A DNA stretch of 64,000 nucleotides from Thermoguttaceae bacterium. GTDB taxonomy: Bacteria; Planctomycetota; Planctomycetia; Pirellulales; Thermoguttaceae. How positions within the stretch are numbered: position 1 is the first letter of the stretch; the number at the start of each line of letters is the position of its first letter. Below, in pieces: positions 33,760-43,010 of the stretch. The notes below the pieces were generated by a model that ran no database searches, was not told the origin of the DNA, and saw only the letters and a list, made by a program, of their open reading frames with translations. The stretch lies in NCBI GenBank assembly GCA_028695965.1, contig JAQVHZ010000007.1:1-64000 (forward strand), in the 5' to 3' direction. A program made the translations under genes and the position numbers.

Positions 33760-35070
33760 TCAAACTTCCCAGCCAGCGCGAGCTTCTTGCTTGAGAATCT
33801 TCGCGGCGGCGGCGCAGTTGGTAACAGCCATCTTTTTGGCGTCGTATTCCAATTTCTTTCCGCAACGATAAGCGACAGGACCGAGCAGGATCGTTTCAGC
33901 TACACGCCCAGAGTACCCGAAATTGCAGGTGGTATCGGTCGTGCCTTCTTTGATTGCGTTGAGCCATTCGCGGTGGTGTCCGACGGAGGCAGGAATAGTT
34001 TGCGGAGGCGCTTCGAACGTCTTGTTCTTGTCGTTCAAGATAAGGCGATGAGCGGTATAGTTCGAGAAAATAGCGCCTTCCTCCCCAATGAAGAGGACTC
34101 CATTTCCTTCTTCGACTCCGTATTTTTTGAGCGATTCCGGACGCGCGACGCCGTCGCTCCACGAGACGGCGAGTTCTTTGGTCGTCCCCTTGACGCCTGG
34201 GAAGACGTATTCGACATGCAAGTCGCGCCCGGCGTAGTCTTCGTCGGCCGGCTTTGGAGCAGACGCTTCAATCGTCTTCGGATACTTCAGGCCAAGCGCC
34301 CAGAAAGGAAGATCCATAAAGTGACAGCCCATATCGCCCATACCGCCGTTGCCGAAGTCCCAGAAGGAACGCCAGTTTCCGTTGAAGTAGCAGGGTTGAT
34401 AGGGGCGTTCAGGAGCGGGACCGAGCCAGAGATCCCAATCGAGATTTTCTGGAACTTTGACGTCGTCGTTAGTACGCGGCGAGCCGCCCCAGACAACGCC
34501 GCACCAGACGTCGATGCGGCTGATCTTGCCAATAGCGCCGGAGCGAACAAGCTCGACGACGCGGCGATAGTTATCGCCCTCGTGAATCTGCGTGCCCATT
34601 TGCGAAGCAAGATTCTTTTCTTTAGCGTACTTTTGCATCATACGAATCTGATAGACGTCGTGAGCAAGCGGCTTTTCGACATAAGGCGAGATCCCGAGCT
34701 TCATCGCTTCGATAGCGGCAAGCGCGTGCGTATGGTCGGGAGTTGTGATGACGACGGCGTCGATCTTTGAACCCATCTCGGCATACATATCGCGGAAATC
34801 AACGTAGAGCTTGGCGTCAGGCATTTCCGCGCCAAACCTTTCAAGGAGGCCTTTGTCGACGTCGCAAATAGCAACGCGGTTTTCCGTGCTACAAGCGCCG
34901 CGGTGATAATCGCCTTGCATTCCTCCAAGGCCAACGTGCGCAAGATTGAGTTTTTCGTTAATGTTTAGTTCGCGGCAGAGCCCGGGACAGGGGAACGTGG
35001 AAGCGAGGGCAAGCCCCGCTGCCGAGAGAGCAGCTCGTTTCATAAAGGAACGACGATTCATTTGGGTCAT
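33760..35070 (-). CDS. Gfo/Idh/MocA family oxidoreductase, Tat-exported
   Basis: Same superfamily as the gene at 29242. The start at 35070 (MTQMNRRSFMKRAALSAAGL) has GGAG eight bases upstream and begins with a twin-arginine signal; the track start at 35148 would put 26 residues before it. Family features: LAHVGLGGMQGDYH, AICDVDKG, ITTPDHTHALAAIEAMKLG, then PYVEKPLAHDVYQIR. EKPL has Val in place of the more common Cys before it. The C-terminal part has NLDWDLWLGPAPERPYQP and GGMGDMGCHFMDLPFWALG. It lies downstream of a cytoplasmic paralogue, but a terminator (35132-35168) sits between them. Substrate unknown, probably a sugar or glycoside. Confidence 0.93.
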   Translation of the reverse strand: MTQMNRRSFMKRAALSAAGLALASTFPCPGLCRELNINEKLNLAHVGLGGMQGDYHRGACSTENRVAICDVDKGLLERFGAEMPDAKLYVDFRDMYAEMGSKIDAVVITTPDHTHALAAIEAMKLGISPYVEKPLAHDVYQIRMMQKYAKEKNLASQMGTQIHEGDNYRRVVELVRSGAIGKISRIDVWCGVVWGGSPRTNDDVKVPENLDWDLWLGPAPERPYQPCYFNGNWRSFWDFGNGGMGDMGCHFMDLPFWALGLKYPKTIEASAPKPADEDYAGRDLHVEYVFPGVKGTTKELAVSWSDGVARPESLKKYGVEEGNGVLFIGEEGAIFSNYTAHRLILNDKNKTFEAPPQTIPASVGHHREWLNAIKEGTTDTTCNFGYSGRVAETILLGPVAYRCGKKLEYDAKKMAVTNCAAAAKILKQEARAGWEV

Positions 35071-35131
35071 TAAATTTGCTCCGTAATATTGTGTTAAAGC
35101 GCGGATTTGCGCCAATACTTTGGAAGTCTCA

Positions 35132-35168
35132 AAAAACGCCTGCGCCAAACTGAAATTGACGCAGGCGC
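35132..35168 (-). terminator. Intrinsic terminator between two oxidoreductase genes
   Basis: Minus-strand reading: CGCCTGCGTCAA pairs with TTGGCGCAGGCG (one bulge), followed by TTTTTTGAG. Confidence 0.85.
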
Positions 35169-35190
35169 GAACAGATAGAGGAAGTTAAGT

Positions 35191-36216
35191 TCAGATCATC
35201 ACTTGCGCGCGGAGATTGCAGGAATCGATCTCCTTGTGGCAGAGGACAAGAGCGTCGCGAGCCAGGACGCCGTCAAGCATAGCGGACGGCTTGCCTTCGA
35301 GGAAGCAGTTCCTTGCTTCGGTCAGTTCGTTGACAAACGGGGTGATATCGTCGCCAGCGGGGAATTCAGGCTTTTCAATCGTTCCGTCTTCGTGGAGAAC
35401 AGTAACAGGAACGTTATTGAAGCAATCAGTGAAGACGGTCGCCTTTTCAAAGTGAACTTCGTAGGCAAAGGTGAAAGGACGCGCTTGCTGCATGATGCAT
35501 CCGCTCGTTGCCGTAACGACGAGGTCGCTGTCATTATAGACGAAGTGCGTGTTGAAATACTCGGGGACGTCGCCGCGGAGCCTTCCAAGCGTGCGCACCG
35601 CTTTCGGCATACCGAACATCATTCGGATAAAGTGAGCGTCATGAACATGGAGATCAAGCATAGGACCGCCGGAACCAGCCATACTGTAGAAATTCTTCAA
35701 CCAAGTCGGATCGGAGATGACGCGCGTGAAATTTCCGCCCAGGCACTTGCCGAATTTACCCGACTGCTGCGTTTGGTAGATATAGTTGAACGCGTCAAAG
35801 AACGGAAGGACATGTCCAATCATGAGCATTTTTCCGTTCTTTTGAGCGGCGTCAACCATCGCGGCGCCCTCTTCTGCAATAAGCGAGATCGGTTTTTCAC
35901 AGAAGACGTTTTTACCAGCGTTGAGCGCGGCGATCGTGCTGGCGGCGTGCGCGGCGGGGGGCAAGCAGATATCGACGACGTCGACGTCGGGGTCGGCGAG
36001 CAGATCTTCGAGCTTTTCGTAAGTCTTGACGCCAGTCAAATCCATTTGCGTACCTTGGGGGCCGAAATTGCCCTTGATTTTCGTCCAGTCGCCGGTAAGA
36101 CGCTCCTTAAAGAACGACTCGCAAAGCGCGACCACCTTGACGTTTTCAATGCGTTGATAGGCAAGATAGTGAATCATGCCCATAAAACCGACTCCAACGA
36201 TACCGACTTTCAGCAT
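35191..36216 (-). CDS. Gfo/Idh/MocA family oxidoreductase, cytoplasmic
   Basis: Unlike the other three members in the window it has no Tat signal: the protein begins directly with the NAD(P)-binding LKVGIVGVGFMGMIHYLAYQ. Other features are ALCESFFKER, PPAAHAASTIAALNAGKN and FCEKPISLIAEEGAAM at about residues 109-125, and GPMLDLHVHDAHFIRMMFG, whose HVHDAHFIR segment holds the likely catalytic His/Asp. At 341 residues it is the normal cytoplasmic length. AAGGAG lies seven bases upstream of the ATG. It may handle the product of the exported paralogue next to it, but this is only suggested by position. Confidence 0.93.
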   Translation of the reverse strand: MLKVGIVGVGFMGMIHYLAYQRIENVKVVALCESFFKERLTGDWTKIKGNFGPQGTQMDLTGVKTYEKLEDLLADPDVDVVDICLPPAAHAASTIAALNAGKNVFCEKPISLIAEEGAAMVDAAQKNGKMLMIGHVLPFFDAFNYIYQTQQSGKFGKCLGGNFTRVISDPTWLKNFYSMAGSGGPMLDLHVHDAHFIRMMFGMPKAVRTLGRLRGDVPEYFNTHFVYNDSDLVVTATSGCIMQQARPFTFAYEVHFEKATVFTDCFNNVPVTVLHEDGTIEKPEFPAGDDITPFVNELTEARNCFLEGKPSAMLDGVLARDALVLCHKEIDSCNLRAQVMI

Positions 36217-36560
36217 GGGTAAACTCCTTTGTTTAGTAATAAATTCATAAAACGGCTTACTGGACCGCTTAAATTAGTCTTTATTTGACGAGCAGGACGC
36301 GTGTGGGATCCTGGCAACGTACAGTTTACGCTTTTTAAGCGTTGATATAAAGCTCTTTTCCCCTTTTTTTTTGAAAATTTAACTTTGACTTTTTTGAAAG
36401 TCTTTTTGTAGCAACTTTAACGAATATAACAGCCTCTTTGTGTAAAATTGGTCTAGCACATTCTATTTTATTTTTATATCATTAGTTGAGAAGCGCCCTA
36501 TTTCCTTGGCGAAACGATTATAGATTGTCACACAATGGACAAATTTAAGAGAGTTTGAAG
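36217..36560. other. Divergent intergenic region
   Basis: About 345 AT-rich bases between divergent genes. Apart from a small hairpin ACGCTT/AAGCGT (36328-36342) nothing specific is seen; promoters for both neighbours are expected but none could be assigned with confidence. Confidence 0.5.
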
Positions 36561-38594
36561 ATGGCTCGAAACAATAAACTAAATAAATTACGCCTGTGTA
36601 TTGTCGTAGCTGGATTAGCGGTATTATCCGTCTCGCTCGGGGCGTCGAACGCGTTTGCCGACGATAATCCGATTAGTTCCGCCGTTCAGATCCAGAGCGC
36701 GTCGGGGCTCGCCGACTCCATCGAACAGACGGCAGGCGAAGTTCCGGTTGCGTCTGAAACTGGGACAAAAATGGGCAGGGCGAAACAAACGGAGGCGACG
36801 AGGGGCGGAAAGATTGTCGACGAATTGGAAAAGCTTCCCGATCTGAACGTTCGCGCCGACGACGCAGTTGAGGAGCATAAACCGCATGGCGCCTCTCTAG
36901 CCGGCGTTCAACCAGGCGTGACGAAATATTCTGACCTTCGCAAGACTCCAACCTTCGCAAATCCCGTCGAGGAAGAAACGGTTGATGGTTTTCAAGTCGC
37001 TATCTATCAAGATCCCACGTTGCCTGACACGACGATCCAAATTGTTGGTAAAGACGATCTTGTAGAAGCGATTATGATTAATTTGCCGGAAGCTCGCTCA
37101 GAATCAGACGCTCGAAAAGTTTTTGAAAGCGAAATTAAGGACGTTCGACCCATCTGGACCCCCGACGAACTTGGTAATTTCCGTGAAGTTTTTCCAGAAA
37201 AAGGCGTCGCTTTTGTTCTTGAACCTGGCGACACGCCCGGTCTTCCGAGTAACCGCGTTATTCAGATTGTAGCGGAAACAGTAAAGGGCGAATACTTTAT
37301 TATGCGCGCTGAGCAAGACTTACACGTTTCCTACACTTATGCTCGCGACGATGCGGAACATGCGTTGCTTCACGACGCCAACGCGCCCGGCGCCTATTGG
37401 ATTTTAGCGCAAACCCACCTAGCGGTCGGCGATATAACGAATGCGCGTAAGCATATTTACAGAGCGATCAAGTTGAACGACTCGCTCCCGCAATTCCATT
37501 TGACCTACATTGACACGCTCATCCACGCAGGCGAAGTTGAATCGGCGCTTCGTTATATGGACGCTGTCCGCGATTCTTTTGTCGAACATCCGCTCTTTCA
37601 AATCGAAGGTCTGGTTTTAGACTCTTTTATGCGCAACGAACAAGCGGAACCTGATTATGACGGCGCGATCACGCAAGGTCAACGCGCGTTGAAGCTTTTG
37701 GTAACGCTCTACGAATCGAATCTCACGCCGGAAGTGATTTGGAGCGCCAAAAAGCTGGAAAAACGCGCCAACCTTTCTATTGCGCTTGCTGTTGCTCGCA
37801 AAGCATGGAAGAATGCTGGCGATCAAGAAAAAGCGTTTGAATGGCTCGACGCCGCTACTGCTGTTGCGGCTGAACTCGACAAGATGATGAGTGAAGATTC
37901 TCAACTTCCTACGGCTCAGATCGAGGTTTTACAAGCTGGACTTGACGTCTGCTTGGAAATGCCTGACGCAAAAGAAGTTGACGCGTACACGCAGCGTATG
38001 ATTGCGGCTGCGGATATCTATCTGAAGAAGGCAAAGGACGAAGTATCCGCCGCTACGGTCCGCTGGCGCGCTGGTAAAGCGCTCACGAACGGAGCTCGTA
38101 TTTACGAAGCTCGCGGCGATTCCAACAAGGCGGCGTCGGTCGGTGAAAAAGCGCTTGGTTACTTGTCGATAGTTACTCAGTATCGTCCGCCGATCGATCG
38201 CATTCCCACCGCTTTGGCTCAGCTTGAACTTGGTCGGGTTTACGCCGCCGGATTGGACGACTTCGATAAAGCAGCGGCCTACTTCGATAAGGCCGCCGAG
38301 TTATTTGAGCAGATTCAAGACGTCGTTCGCCCTCGCGACGCCGCTTTGGTCGGAACGCCTCTTGCCGCCGCCGCTACCGATTGTTGGAAGCTTGGCAAGA
38401 AGGAAGAGAGCGTCGATATGCTCGAGAGCGCCGTTACATTCCTGGAAATAGCGTATGACGGCGGATTCGCTGACGACGGCGATTTGTGGAAGCTTTATAC
38501 GAACTTGTCGACGATGTGCCGCGGAGTAAAGGATTCCGCTAACGCCGATAAGTATAAGAAATTGGCCGATCAGTTTGCGCCTGCTGAAAAGTAA
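36561..38594 (+). CDS. Exported TPR-repeat protein
   Basis: A 677-residue protein with an N-terminal signal peptide (residues about 1-33, LCIVVAGLAVLSVSLGASNA before the cut). Residues about 100-240 form a beta-rich domain not recognised (QVAIYQDPTLPDTTIQIVGK). From about 250 to 660 it is a run of TPR-type helix pairs, for example DDAEHALLHDANAPGAYWIL, NARKHIYRAIKLNDSLPQFH and AAAYFDKAAELFEQIQDVVR. Such periplasmic solenoids usually hold protein complexes. The track's first codon is a TTG at 36555; the ATG at 36561 is the likely start. It is a single-gene unit with a long promoter region and a strong terminator. Confidence 0.85.
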   Translation: MARNNKLNKLRLCIVVAGLAVLSVSLGASNAFADDNPISSAVQIQSASGLADSIEQTAGEVPVASETGTKMGRAKQTEATRGGKIVDELEKLPDLNVRADDAVEEHKPHGASLAGVQPGVTKYSDLRKTPTFANPVEEETVDGFQVAIYQDPTLPDTTIQIVGKDDLVEAIMINLPEARSESDARKVFESEIKDVRPIWTPDELGNFREVFPEKGVAFVLEPGDTPGLPSNRVIQIVAETVKGEYFIMRAEQDLHVSYTYARDDAEHALLHDANAPGAYWILAQTHLAVGDITNARKHIYRAIKLNDSLPQFHLTYIDTLIHAGEVESALRYMDAVRDSFVEHPLFQIEGLVLDSFMRNEQAEPDYDGAITQGQRALKLLVTLYESNLTPEVIWSAKKLEKRANLSIALAVARKAWKNAGDQEKAFEWLDAATAVAAELDKMMSEDSQLPTAQIEVLQAGLDVCLEMPDAKEVDAYTQRMIAAADIYLKKAKDEVSAATVRWRAGKALTNGARIYEARGDSNKAASVGEKALGYLSIVTQYRPPIDRIPTALAQLELGRVYAAGLDDFDKAAAYFDKAAELFEQIQDVVRPRDAALVGTPLAAAATDCWKLGKKEESVDMLESAVTFLEIAYDGGFADDGDLWKLYTNLSTMCRGVKDSANADKYKKLADQFAPAEK

Positions 38595-38625
38595 GTTAAG
38601 CTCGATTAGGATTTGACGATAGTTG

Positions 38626-38672
38626 ACAATAGCCGCGTTTCGATTACAGAATCGGGACGCGGCTATTGTATG
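38626..38672 (+). terminator. Intrinsic terminator
   Basis: ACAATAGCCGCGT (38626-38638) pairs perfectly with ACGCGGCTATTGT (38657-38669), with an inner GATT/AATC stem. The T-run is weak (ATGTAATT). Confidence 0.75.
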
Positions 38673-38771
38673 TAATTGCAATGGCTGACGTCTCTGGCTT
38701 GACTTTCAGTATAGATGAGATGAAACTCGTCGTCTTGTTAGTTTTATAAAGTTTTCTAATAACTATTATTG

Positions 38772-38799
38772 TTGACGTAATACCTGCCAACAATACTAT
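38772..38799 (+). promoter_or_regulatory. asnA promoter P1 (upstream)
   Basis: TTGACG, 16-base spacer, TACTAT. The last base of its -10 box is the first base of the -35 of P2. Confidence 0.55.
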
Positions 38800-38826
38800 T
38801 GACGATTCTATTATTGAAAATACAAT
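38799..38826 (+). promoter_or_regulatory. asnA promoter P2 (downstream)
   Basis: TTGACG, 16-base spacer, TACAAT. The start point would be near 38833, about 55 nt before the asnA ATG. Confidence 0.6.
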
Positions 38827-38887
38827 ACACGGGTATTAATGACGCGAAAAGCATTTGCGTCGATATGTTCAATTAAGGAGCAAGAAG

Positions 38888-39922
38888 ATGTCGTTGCAAA
38901 TACCGCCTGGCTATGTTGCCAAACTCGTGCCCGAGATGATGGAGCAGGCGATTTTCAATATTAAAGGCGATTTCCAAGAATGTTTTTCTCGCGACTTGAA
39001 TCTTCGTCGTGTGACGGCGCCTCTTTTTGTGCAATGCGGAACGGGTATCAACGACGATCTTAATGGAATCGAAAGACCAGTAAAATTCCCGATTAAAGCG
39101 ATGGACGACATTCATGCAGAAGTTGTTCATTCTCTCGCGAAATGGAAGCGTATGAAGTTGGCGCAGTATCGGATTCCGCCCGGCTATGGCATTTATACCG
39201 ACATGAACGCGATTCGAGCGGACGAAGAGCTCGACAACATCCACTCAATATATGTCGACCAATGGGACTGGGAACGTACGATCGAAGCAAAAGACCGCGC
39301 GCTTGATTACCTTTGTGACGTCGTCGAAGATATTTATGAAAGCCTCAAAGAAGTTGAACATCACGTCTACGACGATTTCCCGCATATTCATCCAATTCTT
39401 CCAGAAACGATAACTTTTGTCCAAGCGGAAGATTTGCTCGGCGAATATCCGAATCTCACGCCTAAGGAACGCGAATCCGAATTCGTTCGCCGGTTTGGAG
39501 CCGTTTTTATTATCGGTATTGGACACAAACTCTCGAACGGGGAACGCCACGATGGCCGCGCTCCCGACTACGACGATTGGAGTACGGAAACCGACCCAGG
39601 TTACTATGGTCTTAATGGCGATATTTTGGTTTGGAACCCCGTCTTAAAAGATTCGTTAGAATTGTCGTCGATGGGGATTCGCGTCGACAAACGCGCGTTG
39701 CTTAAACAACTTCAGATTGAAGGCTGCGAAGACCGGCGCGAGCTGATTTTTCATAAGGCGCTTCTGAACGACGAATTGCCTTTGTCGATTGGAGGAGGAA
39801 TTGGACAGTCTCGACTCTGTATGTTCTTTTTGCGCTGCGCCCACATCGGAGAGGTTCAAGCGTCGATTTGGCCGCAGGAGATGGTCCGCGAATGCGCGGC
39901 TGGAGGCGTCTTCCTTCGTTAG
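38888..39922 (+). CDS. asnA: Aspartate--ammonia ligase (asparagine synthetase A)
   Basis: Makes asparagine from aspartate, ammonia and ATP; related to class II aspartyl-tRNA synthetases. Signatures: DLNLRRVTAPLFVQCGTGIN at about residues 37-56, RPVKFPI, AQYRIPPGYGIYTDMNAIRA, YVDQWDWE, and the motif-3-like LPLSIGGGIGQSRLCMFFLR near the C-terminus. The 344 residues compare with 330 in E. coli. The start at 38888 has AAGGAG about eight bases upstream; the longer track ORF from 38855 adds 11 unlikely residues. Two overlapping promoters precede the gene and an intrinsic terminator follows, so it is transcribed alone. Confidence 0.95.
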   Translation: MSLQIPPGYVAKLVPEMMEQAIFNIKGDFQECFSRDLNLRRVTAPLFVQCGTGINDDLNGIERPVKFPIKAMDDIHAEVVHSLAKWKRMKLAQYRIPPGYGIYTDMNAIRADEELDNIHSIYVDQWDWERTIEAKDRALDYLCDVVEDIYESLKEVEHHVYDDFPHIHPILPETITFVQAEDLLGEYPNLTPKERESEFVRRFGAVFIIGIGHKLSNGERHDGRAPDYDDWSTETDPGYYGLNGDILVWNPVLKDSLELSSMGIRVDKRALLKQLQIEGCEDRRELIFHKALLNDELPLSIGGGIGQSRLCMFFLRCAHIGEVQASIWPQEMVRECAAGGVFLR

Positions 39923-39944
39923 TCGATTTAATCGACGTTCCTTT

Positions 39945-39987
39945 AATCTCCAGGCAATTGCGTTGCGAATGTGTTGGAGATTTTTTA
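39945..39987 (+). terminator. Intrinsic terminator after asnA
   Basis: AATCTCCA (39945-39952) pairs with TGGAGATT (39975-39982), with partial inner pairing, then TTTTAG. Confidence 0.75.
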
Positions 39988-40122
39988 GCCGAACGTCAAG
40001 AGGACGAACGCGTAAGAGGCTGTTGTCGGTCTGGCGCCGCTTTTTCGGAGCAAAGATTTTGATAATCGGAACGCTTTTAGTCTCGCAAGTATCGGAAATT
40101 TTGCTCGAACGTTAATGAATAT

Positions 40123-40161
40123 GCTCCTCCTAAAATGTGAAAGAGAGATTTTAGGAGGAGC
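40123..40161. other. 14-bp perfect inverted repeat, probable terminator
   Basis: GCTCCTCCTAAAAT (40123-40136) and ATTTTAGGAGGAGC (40148-40161), 11-base loop. It lies just past the stop of the minus-strand gene at 40168 and probably ends it, though no T-run follows on either strand. The stem contains a perfect Shine-Dalgarno-like AGGAGGAG. Confidence 0.55.
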
Positions 40162-40167
40162 GTTGTG

Positions 40168-41424
40168 TTATCGATCACGTCTGGGGTAGAAGTTTGAAAG
40201 TTGATCGACATTTCGGCGCCACTTAATCCACGAGTCGACGTCATAGCCGTAATCAACTGGGGTTTGGTAGTAGCCCGCGACAATGTTGACGAGCGCTTGG
40301 CGAACTATTTCATTCTGACTCAGGTCGGTAACAGTCTTGACGCGCGCGCCCCCTCCGGCTGAGAAGCCGCCGAGGTTGCCCCGGGAGTCGAAGGTTGCGC
40401 CCGTTTGGTCGGAGCCGACGACCATCTGCCGTTTGTGCGTGGTAACGAGCGCGTTAATAAGATCAGGGACGGCGCATTCCGCTTCTAAGCGTTCAAGAGC
40501 ATATGCGGCTCGGTTAATCGTCGCGACGTCGTCCGAAGCTCGCAGCTTTCTTCTAAAGAACTCAATAGCTTCGTTTCTTGCCGTTTTCTTTTTGTAGATA
40601 CCGTCGACAGCGGCGGCTCTCGCGTCCATGTCAGGGTCGCTCAGCGCGATTGCTCCAAGTTGCCCTAACGCCGCAGGCGTGCCAATCGAGGCAATTGCTT
40701 GGACGAGCAGCACGCGCCCCTCCGGATCTCTCTTTTCTTCTGTGTAAGTTTTGATTAAAACAGGGAGGGCGATGGGGTTTTTTATGCGTCTTAAGTCTTC
40801 TCTTGCGCGTTGATTGTCATTTTTTGCGCCCTGATATAGAAACGCAATTTGCTTCTTCCAATATCGGGTCTCTTCTTTTTCTGCTTCTTTTGCACGGATG
40901 AGTTCCGCTTCTTGTTTGGAAACGTTTCTTCCTCCAACGCGTTCTAACCCTCTTTGTTCCATCTGTTCTTTTTTGGAGATCCAGACGTTTCCTTCTTTGA
41001 CATGCTGCAAAGCTTTATGCGCTTCTTCGTTGTCAGGGTCGAGCTCGACGACGCGCTGATACCTTTCGTCAGCAAGTGCGGAAAGCTGCTTCTCGCTGGC
41101 CCATTTGGCGATTTTCAGATGCGCTTCGACCGTGTCTTTTTGAAGCGGCGCAGAGTTGCGGTAAGCGATTTGTTCCGGCCGCAGTTCCGTTGCCTGCTTT
41201 ACGTCTTCGGCGTTAAGGACAATTCTCCCGCCAAGGGTCGGCTTAATTTCATATTGTCCTGAACCTATGTCCTTTACTTCTCCTCGGACGCCGCCGCCGC
41301 GAAGTATGGAGACGCCGCCGGACTGCGCAACGTTTGGCGTCTGCGCCAACGCAAGATTGGTAGTGAATGCAAAGGAGACGGCGCCGACGAGCAAGACGAG
41401 ATGTTTGAACGTTTGGACTTTCAT
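40168..41424 (-). CDS. Exported HEAT-like repeat protein
   Basis: A 418-residue protein with a signal peptide (residues 1-27, LVLLVGAVSFAFTTNLALAQ before the cut). Residues about 35-60 contain a beta segment, GGGVRGEVKDIGSGQYEIKP; about 85-150 is a TPR-like pair (ALADERYQRVVELDPDNEEA); about 205-340 is a HEAT-type solenoid with REDLRRIKNPIALPVLIKTY, GTPAALGQLGAIALSDPDMD and NRAAYALERLEAECAVPDLI. Between 345 and 390 there is a Gly-rich stretch. The track start at 41631 is far too long; the ATG at 41424 has GGAG eight bases upstream and gives the signal. Role unknown; such proteins are usually scaffolds. Confidence 0.85.
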   Translation of the reverse strand: MKVQTFKHLVLLVGAVSFAFTTNLALAQTPNVAQSGGVSILRGGGVRGEVKDIGSGQYEIKPTLGGRIVLNAEDVKQATELRPEQIAYRNSAPLQKDTVEAHLKIAKWASEKQLSALADERYQRVVELDPDNEEAHKALQHVKEGNVWISKKEQMEQRGLERVGGRNVSKQEAELIRAKEAEKEETRYWKKQIAFLYQGAKNDNQRAREDLRRIKNPIALPVLIKTYTEEKRDPEGRVLLVQAIASIGTPAALGQLGAIALSDPDMDARAAAVDGIYKKKTARNEAIEFFRRKLRASDDVATINRAAYALERLEAECAVPDLINALVTTHKRQMVVGSDQTGATFDSRGNLGGFSAGGGARVKTVTDLSQNEIVRQALVNIVAGYYQTPVDYGYDVDSWIKWRRNVDQLSNFYPRRDR

Positions 41425-41621
41425 AAGAACGTCTCCACAAGGAAGAATGCTACAACAACAGGGATTGTTTTTTTTATCGGCGTATTGTTTGAGTAATTTT
41501 AGTTTAGGCCGTCTCGTCTGTTCTGAAATGAGAAGCTTGTGACGGCGCTTTCTAAAAACTTCATCTATTTTAACAGCATATGCCGACAGCTTAGTTCCGG
41601 TTCGCGATAAATGACGTTTAT

Positions 41622-41657
41622 AAAAAAACACCCTCGGCGTCGCAAGGAAGCCGAGGG
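41622..41657 (-). terminator. Intrinsic terminator after the class II aldolase gene
   Basis: Minus-strand reading: CCCTCGGC pairs with GCCGAGGG, followed by TGTTTTTTTATAAAC. Confidence 0.9.
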
Positions 41658-41695
41658 CGTCAATTCAAACGCTAAAGGCGTGTGATGAAGCTATC

Positions 41696-42685
41696 TCACT
41701 TGGCGAGAACTTTGCGAACGTTTTCGAGTTGACCAGCGGAGCCGAGCATTTGGTTTTTGTGAATGATGTACTCAGCATATGCGGGCATAAAGATTTGACC
41801 GGGTTTGCGAAGATCGAATTCAGCCGGGTGATCGCGGAAGAATTCGCGGTGGATCGCGCACCAGACGAGACGACCGTCAGTGTCGATGTTGATCTTGGTA
41901 ACTCCGAGCTTGGCGGCCGGGAAGTATTGTTTTTCATCGACGCCGCTGGCGTTTTTGATGGCGCCGCCGGCGTTGTTGATACGATCGACCCATTCTTTCG
42001 GCACGGAAGAGGAACCATGCATGACGAGCGGGAAGTTCGGCTTGACGGCGTTGACGCTAGCTTGGATTTTTTCCAAGACGTCGAAGTGGAGACCTTGTGT
42101 TCCGGAAAACTTGAAGGCGCCGTGAGAAGTGCCGATAGCGACGGCGAGCGAGTCGACGCCCGTTCTTTCAATAAATTCAGCGGCTTGGTCCGGGTCGGTC
42201 AGCTTGACAGAACCGACAACGTCTTCTTCGACGCCGCCGAGTTGTCCAAGTTCCGCTTCAACAACGACGCCCTTCGCGTGGGCGGCGTCGACAACGCGCT
42301 TGGTGATTTCGACGTTCTTTTCGAATTCTTCGTGAGAGGCGTCGATCATGACGGAGCTGTAGAAGCCGCTGTCGATGCAGTCGTAGCAGACTTCTTCGGT
42401 GCCATGGTCGAGATGAACTGCGAAGATAGCGTCAGGAAAGACGTCGACGGCGGTACGAATCATGCCCTCGAGGAAGTTTTTGTCGGTGTAAGAGCGAGCG
42501 CCGCGGGAAATTTGAATAATGAATGGAGCGCTCTTTGCGGGGTCGCTGGGGTCTTCATTCTTGGCAGATTTGCCGAGGTTGCCGCGGAAAAGACCGACGA
42601 GTTGCTCGAGATTGTTGATGTTATACGCGCCAATAGCGTATTTGCCGTAAGCTTCGGCGAACAATTCTTTTGTCGTAACAATCAT
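41696..42685 (-). CDS. fba: Class II fructose-bisphosphate aldolase
   Basis: Zinc-dependent aldolase that splits or forms fructose 1,6-bisphosphate in glycolysis and gluconeogenesis. Signatures: GAYNINNLEQL at the N-terminus, IFAVHLDHGTEEVCYDCIDS with the catalytic Asp and metal His at about residues 90-110, VVEAELGQLGGVEED, AIGTSHGAFKF with a metal His, LVMHGSSSVPKEWV with the third metal His, and GVTKINIDTDGRL. The 329 residues are normal for the class IIA/B group. The ATG at 42685 has AAGGAG seven bases upstream; the track's longer form begins with a TTG. It is transcribed alone. Confidence 0.94.
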   Translation of the reverse strand: MIVTTKELFAEAYGKYAIGAYNINNLEQLVGLFRGNLGKSAKNEDPSDPAKSAPFIIQISRGARSYTDKNFLEGMIRTAVDVFPDAIFAVHLDHGTEEVCYDCIDSGFYSSVMIDASHEEFEKNVEITKRVVDAAHAKGVVVEAELGQLGGVEEDVVGSVKLTDPDQAAEFIERTGVDSLAVAIGTSHGAFKFSGTQGLHFDVLEKIQASVNAVKPNFPLVMHGSSSVPKEWVDRINNAGGAIKNASGVDEKQYFPAAKLGVTKINIDTDGRLVWCAIHREFFRDHPAEFDLRKPGQIFMPAYAEYIIHKNQMLGSAGQLENVRKVLAK

Positions 42686-43010
42686 GATATTCTCCTTCAA
42701 CGTATATGTTTAGCGTTTAAACGGATCCGCATCGTCGTACGCCAGGCGCAGCGCCTACGTCGGCTTGCCGTTCGTTTAGTTCCATCAGGCAGAGCGACGT
42801 CGCCGCCGGAAAGAAGTTTAGGGACGTCTGCGATCCCGAGGCGATCATCATATGCTCCATACCCCATTCTACCCGCTTTTGTCGCTTTGAAAATAGGGGG
42901 CGCGCCTATTTCCGCGTCCGGTTCCTTTATTTACAAATTGAGTTTTCTGATTAAAATTATGGGGAACGCTTCGTGGTTTCTTTGAGAACTTCCTAGAGAA
43001 AGAGGATTTG
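42686..43010. other. Divergent intergenic region between fba and mutS
   Basis: About 325 bases without a gene. An AGGCGC/GCGCCT hairpin near 42747 and an AT-rich stretch before mutS (42935-42970) are all that can be seen; no promoter was assigned. The antisense ORF running across fba (41729-42985) is a shadow. Confidence 0.5.

Noticed and set aside
33691-36222. Long plus-strand ORFs (359 and 339 aa) antisense to two oxidoreductase genes
   Set aside because: They lie wholly opposite well-supported Gfo/Idh/MocA genes, have no family motif, and arise because the codon bias (many GAC, GTC, CGC) leaves the complementary frame open. The same holds for 41729-42985, 10641-11276, 12498-12989 and 45758-46315.
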